A stretch of 64,000 nucleotides of DNA from Janthinobacterium sp. 61 (GCF_002846335.1 NZ_PJMQ01000001.1:1240001-1304000); one strand, 5' to 3'. Shown: positions 1 through 9,953, numbered from the stretch's first letter. The notes: a model not told the origin generated them from the letters alone. Numbers and translations: made by a program.

Positions 1-802
1 TGGTCTCCGTGCCGGAGCGCACTTCGGAGACGATGCGCACCAGGCTCTCGCTCATGTCGGCCATGGCGGTCATCAACTGACCTACCTCGTCGTTCGAGGC
101 GGCGCTGATCTGCACGCTGAGATCGCCGCCTGCAATGGTGCGGGCAACACCGACGGCGCTGGCCAGCGAGGAGGCGATGCGCCGTGCCAGCATCAAGCCC
201 ATGCCGGCCACCAGCACCGTCACGGCCAGGGCCAGGACTATGGAAATCCAGCGCGCACTGGCAGCGGCAGCGGCGCCGTCGGCGGCGCCCTTGGTGGCCA
301 GGCTTTCGTTGTAGTGGTGGTGGGCGGCGAGGGCGTCGACCAGTTCCTTAATGATGGGCTGGTTCTGCATCAGCAAGTCGCGTGCCGCGTCGAGCTCACC
401 CGCCTTCGACAGCGCCAGTACCTTGTCGCGCACGCCATCGTAGCGCAGCAATACGGCACGGTCCGTGGCCAGCAGCGCTTTGTCTTGCTCGTCGGAAATA
501 TCCTCTTTTTCATATTTGTCGAGCGCCTGGCTGACTGCCGCGCGCGCTTCATTGATGCTCGCTTCCAGCTTGGCGCGCGCGGCGGCATCCTTGCTGGCCA
601 TATGTTGCCAGACGGCCGTGCGCATCTGTGTAAAGGGCACGAAAGCCTGGTTCAAGGTCAGCAGGCTGGGAACGGTGTTGACCGTGGCATAGCTGGCCGC
701 TGTGTAGACGCGGTCCATTTCATAGATGCTGAAGCCCGTCAGCGCGGCGAGTCCGAGGACGACGGAGAGTATTAATGCATACAGGCGTTTTGCGATTGTC
801 AT
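1..802 (-). CDS. Methyl-accepting chemotaxis protein, N-terminal part (cut by window start)
   Basis: Reading leftward from an ATG at 800-802, about 267 residues are visible before the window edge. Residues 7-27 form a first membrane helix, about 28-185 form a periplasmic helical region resembling a four-helix-bundle ligand domain, about 187-209 form the second membrane helix, and a HAMP-like linker follows (RRIAS..., then DEVGQLMTAMADMS). The methyl-accepting signalling domain would lie outside the window. The role by family is to sense a small ligand or redox cue and signal to CheA/CheW at the inner membrane. The ligand cannot be told from sequence. The gene is divergent from the glucose dehydrogenase at 1116 across an AT-rich spacer. 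The class is well supported although the signalling tip is not seen. Confidence 0.88.
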   Translation of the reverse strand, partial: MTIAKRLYALILSVVLGLAALTGFSIYEMDRVYTAASYATVNTVPSLLTLNQAFVPFTQMRTAVWQHMASKDAAARAKLEASINEARAAVSQALDKYEKEDISDEQDKALLATDRAVLLRYDGVRDKVLALSKAGELDAARDLLMQNQPIIKELVDALAAHHHYNESLATKGAADGAAAAASARWISIVLALAVTVLVAGMGLMLARRIASSLASAVGVARTIAGGDLSVQISAASNDEVGQLMTAMADMSESLVRIVSEVRSGTET

Positions 803-882
803 GATGGGTGCCGCTCCACGTGAAGGTTGAAAATCGGGAAAATCGGTTGCAAAAGTTCATATTTTTCATTTTACGGGAAAAA

Positions 883-922
883 TTTGATTTATTCGAGAAA
901 TTTGTGATTTATTTGATTTATT
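883..922. repeat. AT-rich promoter spacer with three TGATTTATT repeats
   Basis: The 313-base gap between the chemotaxis receptor (minus) and gcd (plus) is AT-rich from about 855 to 945, in contrast with the GC-rich surroundings. The nonamer TGATTTATT occurs at 885-893, 905-913 and 914-922, the last two in direct tandem. This is probably promoter or UP-element DNA, or a site for a regulator; no such regulator is identified. The rest of the gap (945-1115) holds no gene that I can support. Confidence 0.4.
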
Positions 923-1115
923 TTGTGTTTTTTTGAAATCACAAGATGAAGGGGCTGCTGGCGGGGACGGATTGTGATGAAAAGCAACACCGCGCGGATA
1001 TCGCTTTCTGGCGTGTGCCACGCTTGGCAAAATAGTGAAAAAATGGAACTCCTTGATTGCCATCAAATACGGTGCGCAGGCGCGTGCCGCCGACCGACTC
1101 TTGTAAAGGAGCATC

Positions 1116-3566
1116 ATGACTGCCTCTGCCCGGCCTGGACCCTTGCTTATCCTCACCGCAGTCATCTTCATCTTGCTGGGCCTGGCGCTTGCCGGCGGCG
1201 GCGCCTGGCTCGTCAGCCTGGGCGGCTCCTGGTATTACGTCGTGGCCGGCATCGGCATGCTTGTCGCCGGTGCGCTGGTATGGCGAGGGCGGCGCAGCGC
1301 ACAGCTGTGTCTCGCGCTGCTTTTGTTCGCCACCCTGATCTGGTCCGTGATCGAAGTGAAGTTCGACTGGTGGCAATTGCTGCCCCGCCTCGATATTTGG
1401 TTTGCCGCTGCCGTCTGGCTGCTGCTGCCCTTCATCGACCGCCGCCTCGATCCGCCATTGACGGCCGGGGCGAAACCGCGCGACGCCGGCAAGAGCGCCC
1501 TGGCCGCCGCGGTGCTGCTGACGGCGGCCGTGGGGGTGTTCTCGCTGTTCCAGGATTACACCACCTTGCACGGCGAAGTGCCGGCCGAGAACATGGCCGC
1601 CGCGCCGCAAGGCGATTTTGCGCCTGGTGTGGCGCCCAACGACTGGGCTGCGTATGGCCGCTCCGGCTATGGCGATCGCTACGCGCCGGCCGCGCAGATC
1701 ACGCCGGCCAACGCCGCGCAGCTGAAACAGGCGTGGGTGTACAACACTGGCGACTTCAAGGGGCCGAACGACCCGGGCGAGATCGCCAATGAAGTCACGC
1801 CCCTGAAAGTGAACGGCATGCTGTATCTGTGCACGCCGCATAACATCGTCATCGCGCTGGACCCCGACACGGGCAAGGAAATCTGGCGCCACGATCCGAA
1901 GATCAACCGCGACGCATCCAGCTATCAGCACATGATCTGCCGCGGCGTCTCCTACTGGGATGTCAACGCTGGCCGTGCCAAGGATGATCCGGCGCCCGAG
2001 GCGGCAGGCATGGAATGCCCGCGCCGCATCTTCGCTCCCACCATGGATGCGACCCTGATTGCCGTCAATGCCGATACGGGAGTAGCGTGCAAAAGCTTTG
2101 GCGAAAACGGGGTGATTGGCCTGTACCACGGCATGGGCATGAAGAAGCGGGGCTTTTTGATGCCGACGTCGCCGCCGGCCGTGGCGCAAAACGTGGTGGT
2201 GATGGCCGCCAGCGTGACGGACAACTTTTCCACGGAAGAGCCGTCGGGCGTGATCCGTGGTTACGATCCCGTTACCGGCAAGCTGATGTGGAACTGGGAT
2301 GCTTCGAATCCGGACGACACGGCGCCGATTGCCGAGGGCAAAACTTACACGAACAATTCGCCCAATTCCTGGGGCGTGTCCAGCGTGGATGAAAAACTGG
2401 GCATGGTGTATATCCCGATGGGTAATGAAACGCCGGATACCTGGGGCGGCAACCGCAATCCAAACGGAGAGAAATACAATAGCGCCATCGTCGCGCTCGA
2501 TCTTGCCACCGGCAAGGTGCGCTGGGTCTACCAGACCGTGCACCACGATATCTGGGACATGGATATCGGCGGCCAGCCCACCCTGGTCGACATCGACACG
2601 CCGAAAGGCAAGGTCCCGTCCGTGGTCGCCACAACCAAGCGGGGCGACATCTATGTGATCGACCGCCGCGACGGTAGCCTGGTCGTGCCGGCGCCGGAAA
2701 AACCCGTGCCGACCGCCAACGCGGCCCCTGGTGACAAGCTGTCGCCCACGCAGCCATTCTCGGCCCTCACTTTCCTGCCCGAGAAAAACATCAGCGAAAC
2801 GGATATGTGGGGCACGACGCCGTTCGACCAGCTGGCGTGCCGCATCATCTTCCGCCAGCACCGCTATGAAGGGCCGTTCACGCCGCAGACGGTGGCCGAA
2901 GGCAAGATCAAGGGCGCCATCATCTCGCCGGGTCCGCTGGGCATCTTCGAGTGGGGCGGGGCGGCCGTCGATCCCGTGCGTCAGTTGCTGTTGGTCAATC
3001 CCGACTACATGGGATTCCTGGAGCGCCTGGTGCCGCGCGCGCAAGCCAACGCGAAAGGCGGCACGGGCACGGAAATGGGCTTGCAGCCGCAGACGGGCGT
3101 GCCGTTTGCCGTGGAAATCAAGCCCTTCCTGTCGCCACTGGGCTTCCCATGCCAGGCGCCGCCGTGGGGCTATATCGCCGCCGTCGACCTGCGCACCATG
3201 AAAAAAGTGTGGATGCACAAGAACGGCACCACGCGCGACAGCGCGCCCGTGCCCATCGCCTTGCCGCTGGGCGTGCCCAGCCTGGGCGGCATGAGCACCA
3301 CGGGCGGCGGCGTGGCCTTCCTCAGCAGCACGCTCGACTACTACATCCGCGGTTACGACGTGCGCAATGGCAAAACCGTCTGGAAAGCCCGCTTGCCGGC
3401 CGGCGGCCAGGCTACGCCGATGAGCTATGTCTCCGACAAGACGGGCAAGCAATATGTCGTCGTCATGGCTGGCGGCCACGGTTCGCTGGGCACCAAGATG
3501 GGCGATAGCCTGGTGGCGTTTGCCTTGCCGGATGAAGCGGTGAAGGAGGCGGGGAAAACGAAATAG
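1116..3566 (+). CDS. gcd: Membrane-bound PQQ-dependent glucose dehydrogenase
   Basis: Oxidises D-glucose to gluconolactone in the periplasm and passes electrons to ubiquinone; needs PQQ and a divalent metal. The 816 residues are close to E. coli Gcd (796). Residues about 8-145 hold several membrane helices, followed by a PQQ beta-propeller from about 165 (DWAAYGRSGYGDRYAP) to the end (GGHGSLGTKMGDSLVAFALP). Blocks characteristic of the E. coli enzyme are retained, including NEVTPLKVNGMLYLCTPH, PTSPP, SVTDNFSTEE, NSPNSWG and TVHHDIWDMD, which carries the conserved catalytic-region Asp. AAAGGAG sits just before the ATG. No PQQ synthesis genes are in the window. The gene appears monocistronic. 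Confidence 0.95.
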   Translation: MTASARPGPLLILTAVIFILLGLALAGGGAWLVSLGGSWYYVVAGIGMLVAGALVWRGRRSAQLCLALLLFATLIWSVIEVKFDWWQLLPRLDIWFAAAVWLLLPFIDRRLDPPLTAGAKPRDAGKSALAAAVLLTAAVGVFSLFQDYTTLHGEVPAENMAAAPQGDFAPGVAPNDWAAYGRSGYGDRYAPAAQITPANAAQLKQAWVYNTGDFKGPNDPGEIANEVTPLKVNGMLYLCTPHNIVIALDPDTGKEIWRHDPKINRDASSYQHMICRGVSYWDVNAGRAKDDPAPEAAGMECPRRIFAPTMDATLIAVNADTGVACKSFGENGVIGLYHGMGMKKRGFLMPTSPPAVAQNVVVMAASVTDNFSTEEPSGVIRGYDPVTGKLMWNWDASNPDDTAPIAEGKTYTNNSPNSWGVSSVDEKLGMVYIPMGNETPDTWGGNRNPNGEKYNSAIVALDLATGKVRWVYQTVHHDIWDMDIGGQPTLVDIDTPKGKVPSVVATTKRGDIYVIDRRDGSLVVPAPEKPVPTANAAPGDKLSPTQPFSALTFLPEKNISETDMWGTTPFDQLACRIIFRQHRYEGPFTPQTVAEGKIKGAIISPGPLGIFEWGGAAVDPVRQLLLVNPDYMGFLERLVPRAQANAKGGTGTEMGLQPQTGVPFAVEIKPFLSPLGFPCQAPPWGYIAAVDLRTMKKVWMHKNGTTRDSAPVPIALPLGVPSLGGMSTTGGGVAFLSSTLDYYIRGYDVRNGKTVWKARLPAGGQATPMSYVSDKTGKQYVVVMAGGHGSLGTKMGDSLVAFALPDEAVKEAGKTK

Positions 3567-3577
3567 AGCATGGACGG

Positions 3578-3606
3578 TGCGGCGCCATCGCGTGGATGGT
3601 GCCGCA
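3578..3606 (+). terminator. Hairpin after gcd
   Basis: TGCGGCGCCATC (3578-3589) pairs with GATGGTGCCGCA (3595-3606) around a 5-base loop, with one G-T wobble. There is no clear T-run, so it may be a terminator or an mRNA-stabilising hairpin downstream of gcd. Confidence 0.45.
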
Positions 3607-3663
3607 TGCAATTGCGCATGGCGGCACTCGGCCACCTGCGCTTGTTTTATTTGAAAGGCAGCC

Positions 3664-4020
3664 ATGAGTACAGCCAGGACCAGATTGATTGGAGCGCTCA
3701 GTGCCGTCCTGAGCTTTCTCGCGGTATTTCTCGTCTACACGAGCTTTGAAAATTTCCCAGGCATGGTGCATGTATTGGCCATCGCTTCATGCGGATTGGT
3801 CATCGGCATATGCCAGGGTTTTTTTATCCAGCGTCCACAACATCGAACCATCGGCATGGCGACCTTCGTCGGTGTGTTGATTTTATGGCTGCCGGTGGTC
3901 TTTGTTACTTACGGGTTTGCCTTGCTGGCACTGCCCCTGCTGGCTGCATTTTCGCTGCTGGTCTTCTACGGTGCCAGACTGGGTAGCCATATACGCGCGT
4001 CGGCTTGCCGGTCCGCATAG
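3664..4020 (+). CDS. Small integral membrane protein of unknown function
   Basis: This 118-residue protein starts with ATG after an AAGG ribosome-binding site (3652-3656). Three to four hydrophobic helices cover residues about 9-28, 35-55, 63-82 and 83-105, with short polar ends, so it should sit in the inner membrane. I recognise no family. It lies between gcd and a convergent gene, and its end faces a strong bidirectional hairpin. It could be cotranscribed with gcd, although a hairpin at 3578-3606 lies between them. Confidence 0.6.
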   Translation: MSTARTRLIGALSAVLSFLAVFLVYTSFENFPGMVHVLAIASCGLVIGICQGFFIQRPQHRTIGMATFVGVLILWLPVVFVTYGFALLALPLLAAFSLLVFYGARLGSHIRASACRSA

Positions 4021-4049
4021 CAAGCAGCCGGCACTGCTGCCGCTTGCAT

Positions 4050-4080
4050 GGCGTTGCCGCAAGCTTGTTGCGGCAACGCC
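4050..4080. terminator. Bidirectional hairpin between convergent genes
   Basis: A perfect 13-bp stem, GGCGTTGCCGCAA (4050-4062) and its complement (4068-4080), encloses a GCTTG loop. It sits between the ends of the small membrane protein gene (plus) and the DUF748 gene (minus). It has no long T-run, but its position suggests a shared terminator. Confidence 0.6.
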
Positions 4081-4086
4081 TGTCGA

Positions 4087-7000
4087 TTACTGCGCAGCCA
4101 ATCCCAGCTTCAGGCCCACTAGCTTGCCCGGCGCGGCCTCCGTTTTTTCCGGGGGGCCCGCGCTGACCCTGGCTGCTGGCGTTCCGTCCTGCTGCAGGGC
4201 CGCCAGGATGGCTGCGCTGCGCTGGGTACCCAGCTTGCTCAAGGCATCGGCAGGCAAGGGCTGCTTGGCTTCCAGCTGTTCGCGCAAGCCGGTATAGAAG
4301 GCGCCCGTATCGGCCACTTGCGGCTCGCCTTCAATCAGCTTGCCCAAACGTTGGAAGACGGGGATTTTTGCCGCTGCGGGAGCGGAGGCGGCAGATGAGG
4401 CCGCCGCTGTCGCCGGCGCGGCCGATTCCGCCGCCTTCTTCTGCTTGTCCAGCTCGGCCTTGCCGAAGCGTTCGCCGTACAGGTCGCGCAGGGCGCCCCG
4501 TATCTTGCGTTCGCCCAGGTTCAACGGTCCCGGTTCTTCTCCCGCTTCCAGCTTGATGCCGGCCTTGGCGGCGACGGCGCGGCGCACGGCTTGGGCGCGC
4601 AGGGCAGCCGCATCCGTGTCGCTGTACTGGCCCGGCACGGCCAGCTTCAGCTGTTCGCGTTTGGCCAGGATTTGCGCCACCTGTTTGAGCTTTTCCCGTT
4701 CGGGCGGCAGCAGCACGGCGCTGCCCGCGTCGAAGTCGATGGCTTCGAGCTTGTCGGCGCTGATGCCCAGCAAGTTGCCCAGCGCGCGGAACGGCGCCGT
4801 GACGATTTTTGTCAGCACATTGCCCAAGGCTTTCCAGATCAGGGCGCCATAGCTGAATTGCGGGTCGTTCATGTCACCCGACACGGGCAAACCGAGGTCG
4901 ATGCGCCCGTCGCTATCCTTGAGGATGGCCAGCGCCAGTTCCAAAGGCAGTTTCAGGGCGTCCGGGCTGTCGATGCGCTCGCCCAGGGTCAGCTTGTCGA
5001 GCACGATCTGGTTGGTGCCGTCGAGCTGGCGGTTGCGCACCTTGTATTGCAAATCCAGCGAAATCTTGCCTTCGGCCACCTTGTAGCCGGCGAATTTCAT
5101 CGTGTACGGCGAGGCGGACACCATGTCGACGTTCTTGAAGACCACATTCAAGTCCGTGTTGTCGGTGGGCGCGAACGGGTTCAGCTGGCCGCGCACGCGG
5201 GCCAGGCCGAATTCGTCGATGCGGCCATCCAGTTCGATCTGGCTGCGCGCATCGCGTTTCGTCGACAGGCTCGTGACGACGCCATTGAGTTCATAGATCT
5301 TGGCGGCGAACTGGGGCCGCAGGCTGAGGTCGGCGAAGTCCAGCTTGGCGTTTTGCAGGCGCACGCGGCGCACGCGCACGGGGAAGGCGGCGTCGGCCGC
5401 CGGCGTGGCGGTGGCGACGGGGGCGGCGGCGGACGGCGCTGTTGCCGGCTCCGGCGCCTTGACCAGCAGGCGCTGCGCATTGAGGCTGCGGTCGTTTTCG
5501 ATGATCAGCTGGGCGTTCGGTTCCACCACGCGCAGTTCGGGGATGTCGACAAAATCGGGGCCCACGCTGGCCGTCAGCTTGTCGGCGCGCACGCTCTTCC
5601 ACGACGCAAAACGCTTGCCATCCGTTTCATTGAGCACCAGGCCGGCGATATCAACGCCGCCCTCATAGCGTACTTTTGGCGCTTTCGGCGCACCGCCGCC
5701 CGTCGTCAGGCGGCCGCTGCCGGAGAGCGAGCCGCCCGCCAGTTTCAGCTTCACATGCTGCGCCAGCAAGGGTTGCACTGGCGCCAGGGTCAGCTGTTTC
5801 AGGTTCAGCTGCGCATCGACGGCGCCCGTGCCAGGCACGAACTTGCCATTGGCCGTGAGCAAGCCGCCTTCGCGCAAGCCCACGCCCAGCTCGAACGGCA
5901 GCGCCTGTTTCATGTCGTTGCTGACGTTGTGCAGGGACAGGCGTGCATCCTGCAAGTTGCCCTTGATGCCAGTGCCCGCATCATCGAAACGGGCGCCGAA
6001 CTTGCTCAGTTCCACCTTGTCCACCTTGGTGGACCATGGTGCGGATGGTGCGTCCTTGTTTGCGTCGGCTTTGCCGGAGCCAAAGACCGGTAGCTTTTGC
6101 GAAATTGCAAATTCCCCCTGGCGGTTGCGCGCCAGGTCGATCTGCGCGCCACTGGCCGTCAGCACGCCCAGGTGCACGGTATGCGCTGCCAGATCGATCT
6201 TGCCTGCCGTAAAGCCCAATTGGTCCAGCTTGAACGGTGTTTGTGCACCGCGCTGCATGGTGAGATCGGCCAGGCCGAAACTGGCGCCATCGACAATGAT
6301 GCTGTTCCCCGCCTGCGCCTGCTGCAAGGCCAGTTGCAGGTTCAGCTGCAGCTGCCTGGCGCTCAGTTGCAGGGCCGGCGAAACGGTTTCATCAATGGCG
6401 AACACGTCCACGTTGGCCAGCGCCAATTGCTTCAAGTCCACCTTCCACCTGCCAGGCTTGGATGGTGGGGTAGGCGCGGCGGAGCTTGTCGGTGCAGGGT
6501 TGCCTGGCAGCATCAAATTTGCCACGTCGATTTCGCCCCTGGCATCGCGGCGCACGGCCACCTTGCCGCCATACAGATTGATTTTATCGACGGTGACGTT
6601 CTGGTGCGCCAGGTCGGCGTTCACGCCGGCAATACCCAAGGTGTTCAGCGACGTAAATGCTTCTCCCTTGCCGTCGCGTACCAGCGCCAGGTCGCGCAAG
6701 GCCAGGCCAGCGCCTTTGACCGTGGCTTCCAGCTTGCCGTCGGTATAGGAAAAGGCGTAGGGCAGGCGCGCGGACAGCTTGCCGCTAGTCACTTGCGCGC
6801 GCGTATAGGCTTTCAAATACGCGGCCAGGCCGGGCAGGGAGGCGTCGTTCAGGATCAGTTCGCCTTCGCCACGGATGGGGCTGAGCGAGGCCGTGCCGCG
6901 CCAGTGCAGCTTGCCGCCGCGCGCCGCATCGGCGCTGAGGCTATAGCTGCCGTTGGCGTCGGGCAGGGTGGAGATATTATCGAGCGTGAAGTTGATCGGC

Positions 7001-7563
7001 GTGAAGTTGTCCGCATAGCCGGCCTTTTGATCTTGCCAGTCCACTTTGCCTTGCTCCAGCGCAAAGTGGGCGATGACGAGGCGCGGCATGCCGCCGTCGG
7101 TCTTTTCCGGGTGATTGCGTTGCCAGGTGGCCAGCACTTCGGCCAGGTTGAACTTGCCGTCGGGCGTGATCGTCATATGCGTTTGCGGTGCCGTGATGCG
7201 GATTTCTGCCAGGCTCCAGGCGCGGCGCACGATGGACTTCCATTCCAGTTGCACGGCCAGCGCACCAATGGACAGCAGCGGCGCACCGGTTTTGCCATCC
7301 GCGCTGGCCGCTTCCTTGAAATCGATCTTGTCCGCTTCCAGGCGCAAGGTAAACGGGTTGAAGCGTACGTCGTCTATGCTGGCCTGGCGCGCGAGTTCTT
7401 TTTCGGCAAATTTGGGTAACTGGTTTTTGATGACGTAGGGCACCAGCCAGAAGCCGGCCGCACTGTAGGCGGCCAGGGCGCAGCCTGTGCCAACGGCCCA
7501 GCGCTGCCAGCGTTTCCAGCGAAATGTTTTCGTCTGCACGCTTTTGTTGTCGATTGTGTTCAC
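4087..7563 (-). CDS. DUF748/AsmA-like envelope protein
   Basis: I place the start at the GTG at 7561-7563, seven bases after an AAAAGGT Shine-Dalgarno-like element, giving 1158 residues; a longer frame begins at 7650 but lacks a better site. One membrane helix lies near residues 20-40 (WAVGTGCALAAYSAAGFWLV). The long remainder is repetitive beta-rich sequence typical of AsmA-like/DUF748 proteins, with alternating layers such as LSKFGARFDDAGTGIKG and LDLQYKVRNRQLDGTNQIVL. AsmA-like proteins are thought to bridge the periplasm and move phospholipid or affect outer-membrane assembly. The C-terminal 150 residues are Ala/Lys-rich. The gene stands alone, divergent from the siderophore receptor. The family call is firm; the specific role is not. 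Confidence 0.8.
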   Translation of the reverse strand: MNTIDNKSVQTKTFRWKRWQRWAVGTGCALAAYSAAGFWLVPYVIKNQLPKFAEKELARQASIDDVRFNPFTLRLEADKIDFKEAASADGKTGAPLLSIGALAVQLEWKSIVRRAWSLAEIRITAPQTHMTITPDGKFNLAEVLATWQRNHPEKTDGGMPRLVIAHFALEQGKVDWQDQKAGYADNFTPINFTLDNISTLPDANGSYSLSADAARGGKLHWRGTASLSPIRGEGELILNDASLPGLAAYLKAYTRAQVTSGKLSARLPYAFSYTDGKLEATVKGAGLALRDLALVRDGKGEAFTSLNTLGIAGVNADLAHQNVTVDKINLYGGKVAVRRDARGEIDVANLMLPGNPAPTSSAAPTPPSKPGRWKVDLKQLALANVDVFAIDETVSPALQLSARQLQLNLQLALQQAQAGNSIIVDGASFGLADLTMQRGAQTPFKLDQLGFTAGKIDLAAHTVHLGVLTASGAQIDLARNRQGEFAISQKLPVFGSGKADANKDAPSAPWSTKVDKVELSKFGARFDDAGTGIKGNLQDARLSLHNVSNDMKQALPFELGVGLREGGLLTANGKFVPGTGAVDAQLNLKQLTLAPVQPLLAQHVKLKLAGGSLSGSGRLTTGGGAPKAPKVRYEGGVDIAGLVLNETDGKRFASWKSVRADKLTASVGPDFVDIPELRVVEPNAQLIIENDRSLNAQRLLVKAPEPATAPSAAAPVATATPAADAAFPVRVRRVRLQNAKLDFADLSLRPQFAAKIYELNGVVTSLSTKRDARSQIELDGRIDEFGLARVRGQLNPFAPTDNTDLNVVFKNVDMVSASPYTMKFAGYKVAEGKISLDLQYKVRNRQLDGTNQIVLDKLTLGERIDSPDALKLPLELALAILKDSDGRIDLGLPVSGDMNDPQFSYGALIWKALGNVLTKIVTAPFRALGNLLGISADKLEAIDFDAGSAVLLPPEREKLKQVAQILAKREQLKLAVPGQYSDTDAAALRAQAVRRAVAAKAGIKLEAGEEPGPLNLGERKIRGALRDLYGERFGKAELDKQKKAAESAAPATAAASSAASAPAAAKIPVFQRLGKLIEGEPQVADTGAFYTGLREQLEAKQPLPADALSKLGTQRSAAILAALQQDGTPAARVSAGPPEKTEAAPGKLVGLKLGLAAQ

Positions 7564-7724
7564 GAACTTACCTTTTGATCTTGTTGGGCGGCGCACCTGT
7601 GCGCCGTGACTGTCAGTATGCCTCTTTGCGGCCTCGTCTGCAAAATCCAAACGTGTTCATGTGATAACAGGCGCCAGAGGGAGCTTGTTTCTTCTGTAAA
7701 ACTCACACAAACTCACCATTTCTT

Positions 7725-7750
7725 GATAATGATTCTCATTACGAGTATCA
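7725..7750 (+). promoter_or_regulatory. Fur box upstream of siderophore receptor
   Basis: GATAATGATTCTCATTA at 7725-7741, continued by CGAGTATCA, closely matches the Fur consensus of inverted GATAAT-type hexamers. It lies about 60-80 bases before the TonB receptor start, so iron-dependent repression is expected. Confidence 0.8.
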
Positions 7751-7807
7751 TGCTCGCTTACCGTAAGTTTCCATTTGTACATATTTTCTCATTGAAAGCC
7801 CGATGTC

Positions 7808-9952
7808 ATGCCTGTCGTTTCTCTCCGCACCCGCCTGCTTCCACTCGCCGCTTCGCTGTCGCTGGCCTTCGCTCCCCACGCCGCGCTGGCGGTCAATGGG
7901 GCCAGCGGCCAGGACGACTTGACGGCGGACGATGCGAAAGTCATGCAAGCCGTGCAAGTGACGGGCGCACGGGCACAAGGTCTGGTGCCCGTCACTACGG
8001 AGGCGGGCAGCTTTCGCGGCGCCAACATCATGGATGTGCCATCGACCGTTAACGTGATCACGCGCGAATTGCTGGAACAGCAAGCCGTCTCCGGCCTGTA
8101 CGATGCCGTGCGCAATACGGCCGGCGTGACTCGCCAGCAAAATGGCGGCGAAACCTGGGACCAATTGGTGATACGCGGCATCGCCGTGGAAAACCGCACG
8201 AATTACCGCCTCAACGGTTCCATGCCCATCATGAACTTCTCGCAAGTACCCATGGAAAACAAGGAAAGGGTGGAAGTGCTGAAAGGCGCTTCGGCCCTGT
8301 ACTACGGTTTCACCTCGCCGGCCGGCGTCGTCAACTTCGTCACCAAGCGGGCCGGCAGCCAGCCCGTCACCAGCATGGGCCTGAGCCTCGATGACCGGGG
8401 CAGTGCCGTGGCGAACGTCGACGTGGGCCGCCGTTTTGGCGCCCAGCAGGAATTCGGCGTGCGTCTGAATGCGGCCGGTGGCACCCTGGGTTCTTACCTG
8501 GACCATGTCGGCAACGGCAACCGCCGTTTTATCTCCACGGCGCTGGACTGGCGCGTGACCAACAAACTGCTGCTGAAGGCGGACCTGGAATACGAGCGCC
8601 GCAAGGTGACGGAGCAGGCGGGCGTGGCCTTGCCGGCCGCCGTGAAAGGCGTGATCACCTTGCCTCGCGCCGTCGATCCGCGCCAGCTGATCGGCCCCGA
8701 CTGGTCCGCTTTCGAGGCGCAAACGAAAAACGCGCAATTGCGCGCCGATTACGCCATCACGGATGGCTGGGCCTTGACGGTGGAGGCGGGCCACTCGGAA
8801 ACGGCGCGCGACCGCCGCCTGGCCATCTTTCGCCTGAACAATGCGGCGGCACTGGCCACGGGCGCGGGCCGCATCACGGGCAATATCCAGCACAGCGTGA
8901 CGGCGTCGGACTTGCTGCGCTTTGAACTGGCCGGCAATTTCCACACGGGTTTGATTGCCCATGAACTGACCCTGGGCGCCTCGCGCACGGACAAGTCGCA
9001 AGACCCGATTTACCAGAGCAATTACACGATTGCGTCGCAAAACCTGTACAACCCTGTGCCCGTGACGAATGTCGTGTTCGGTCCCAAGCCAACTTCGCCC
9101 ACGACGGCTGCGCTCGACACGCGCGATACGGGCTTGTACGCGCTCGACCGCATGGTCTTCAGCCCGCAATGGCAAAGCGTCATCGGCGTGCGCCGCAGCA
9201 GCTATCAAAGCGACCAGGGCGCCAGCCACTACGACGTCAGCAAGACGACGCCGATGGCCTCGCTGATTTACAAGGCCACGCCCGAACTGTCGTTCTACGC
9301 GTCCACGGCGCGGGGGCTGGAAGAGGGAGAGACAGGCCCGACGGGCACCGTCAACCAGGGCGTCAAGATGGCGCCCGGCGTGAGTAAACAAAAGGAACTG
9401 GGCGCGCGCTGGCTGACGCCTGCTGGCACCTTGCTGTCGGCCGCGCTGTTCGACATCACGCGCCCCGGCTATTACACGGATGCCAGCAATGTGTTTACGT
9501 CGGATGGCGAACAGCGCTACCGCGGCCTGGAACTGTCGACGCAGGGCAAGCTGACGCGCCAGCTGTCGTGGCAGACGTCGGCCCAGTTCCTCGACCCCAA
9601 GTTTGCCAATATCAATGCCGATTACAACGGCAAGGCGCCGGAAAACGCTTCCAAGCGCACGGCCAGCGCCTTCCTCGCCTACGCGTTTGACGCTGTGCCG
9701 GGCCTGTCCGTCAACGGCGGCGCGTATTACTACAGCGCCCGTCCCGTCAACGATTTGAACCAGGCCTTCCTGGGCGGAGTGACACTGTTCAGTGCGGGCG
9801 CCCGCTATGCGAGCCGCGTGATGGACAAGTCTGTCGTGTGGCAGCTGAACGTGGAAAACCTTGCCGACAAGCGCTACTGGGCCGGCGCCGGCACGCGCCT
9901 GGCCTCGGGTGCGCCGCGCGCCATCAAGCTGTCGATGAAGGTGGATTTGTAA
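7808..9952 (+). CDS. TonB-dependent siderophore receptor
   Basis: Outer-membrane gated channel that imports a ferric siderophore with energy from TonB-ExbBD. The 714 residues begin with a signal peptide (about 1-28, cleavage near APHAALA). The plug domain follows with the motifs DVPSTVNVITRELL, VIRGIAVENRTNYRLNG and VEVLKGASALYYG, and the 22-strand barrel ends in an aromatic-poor but typical final strand (GAPRAIKLSMKVDL). A Fur box upstream supports iron regulation. No siderophore synthesis or TonB genes are adjacent, so it may take up xenosiderophores. The ligand cannot be assigned from sequence. Confidence 0.93.
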   Translation: MPVVSLRTRLLPLAASLSLAFAPHAALAVNGASGQDDLTADDAKVMQAVQVTGARAQGLVPVTTEAGSFRGANIMDVPSTVNVITRELLEQQAVSGLYDAVRNTAGVTRQQNGGETWDQLVIRGIAVENRTNYRLNGSMPIMNFSQVPMENKERVEVLKGASALYYGFTSPAGVVNFVTKRAGSQPVTSMGLSLDDRGSAVANVDVGRRFGAQQEFGVRLNAAGGTLGSYLDHVGNGNRRFISTALDWRVTNKLLLKADLEYERRKVTEQAGVALPAAVKGVITLPRAVDPRQLIGPDWSAFEAQTKNAQLRADYAITDGWALTVEAGHSETARDRRLAIFRLNNAAALATGAGRITGNIQHSVTASDLLRFELAGNFHTGLIAHELTLGASRTDKSQDPIYQSNYTIASQNLYNPVPVTNVVFGPKPTSPTTAALDTRDTGLYALDRMVFSPQWQSVIGVRRSSYQSDQGASHYDVSKTTPMASLIYKATPELSFYASTARGLEEGETGPTGTVNQGVKMAPGVSKQKELGARWLTPAGTLLSAALFDITRPGYYTDASNVFTSDGEQRYRGLELSTQGKLTRQLSWQTSAQFLDPKFANINADYNGKAPENASKRTASAFLAYAFDAVPGLSVNGGAYYYSARPVNDLNQAFLGGVTLFSAGARYASRVMDKSVVWQLNVENLADKRYWAGAGTRLASGAPRAIKLSMKVDL

Positions 9953-9953
9953 G

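Noticed and set aside
939..3665. 908-residue minus-strand frame opposite gcd
   Set aside because: It mirrors the well-supported gcd gene, is rich in His, Arg, Gly and Ala as expected of the antisense of GC-rich coding DNA, and has no domain features.
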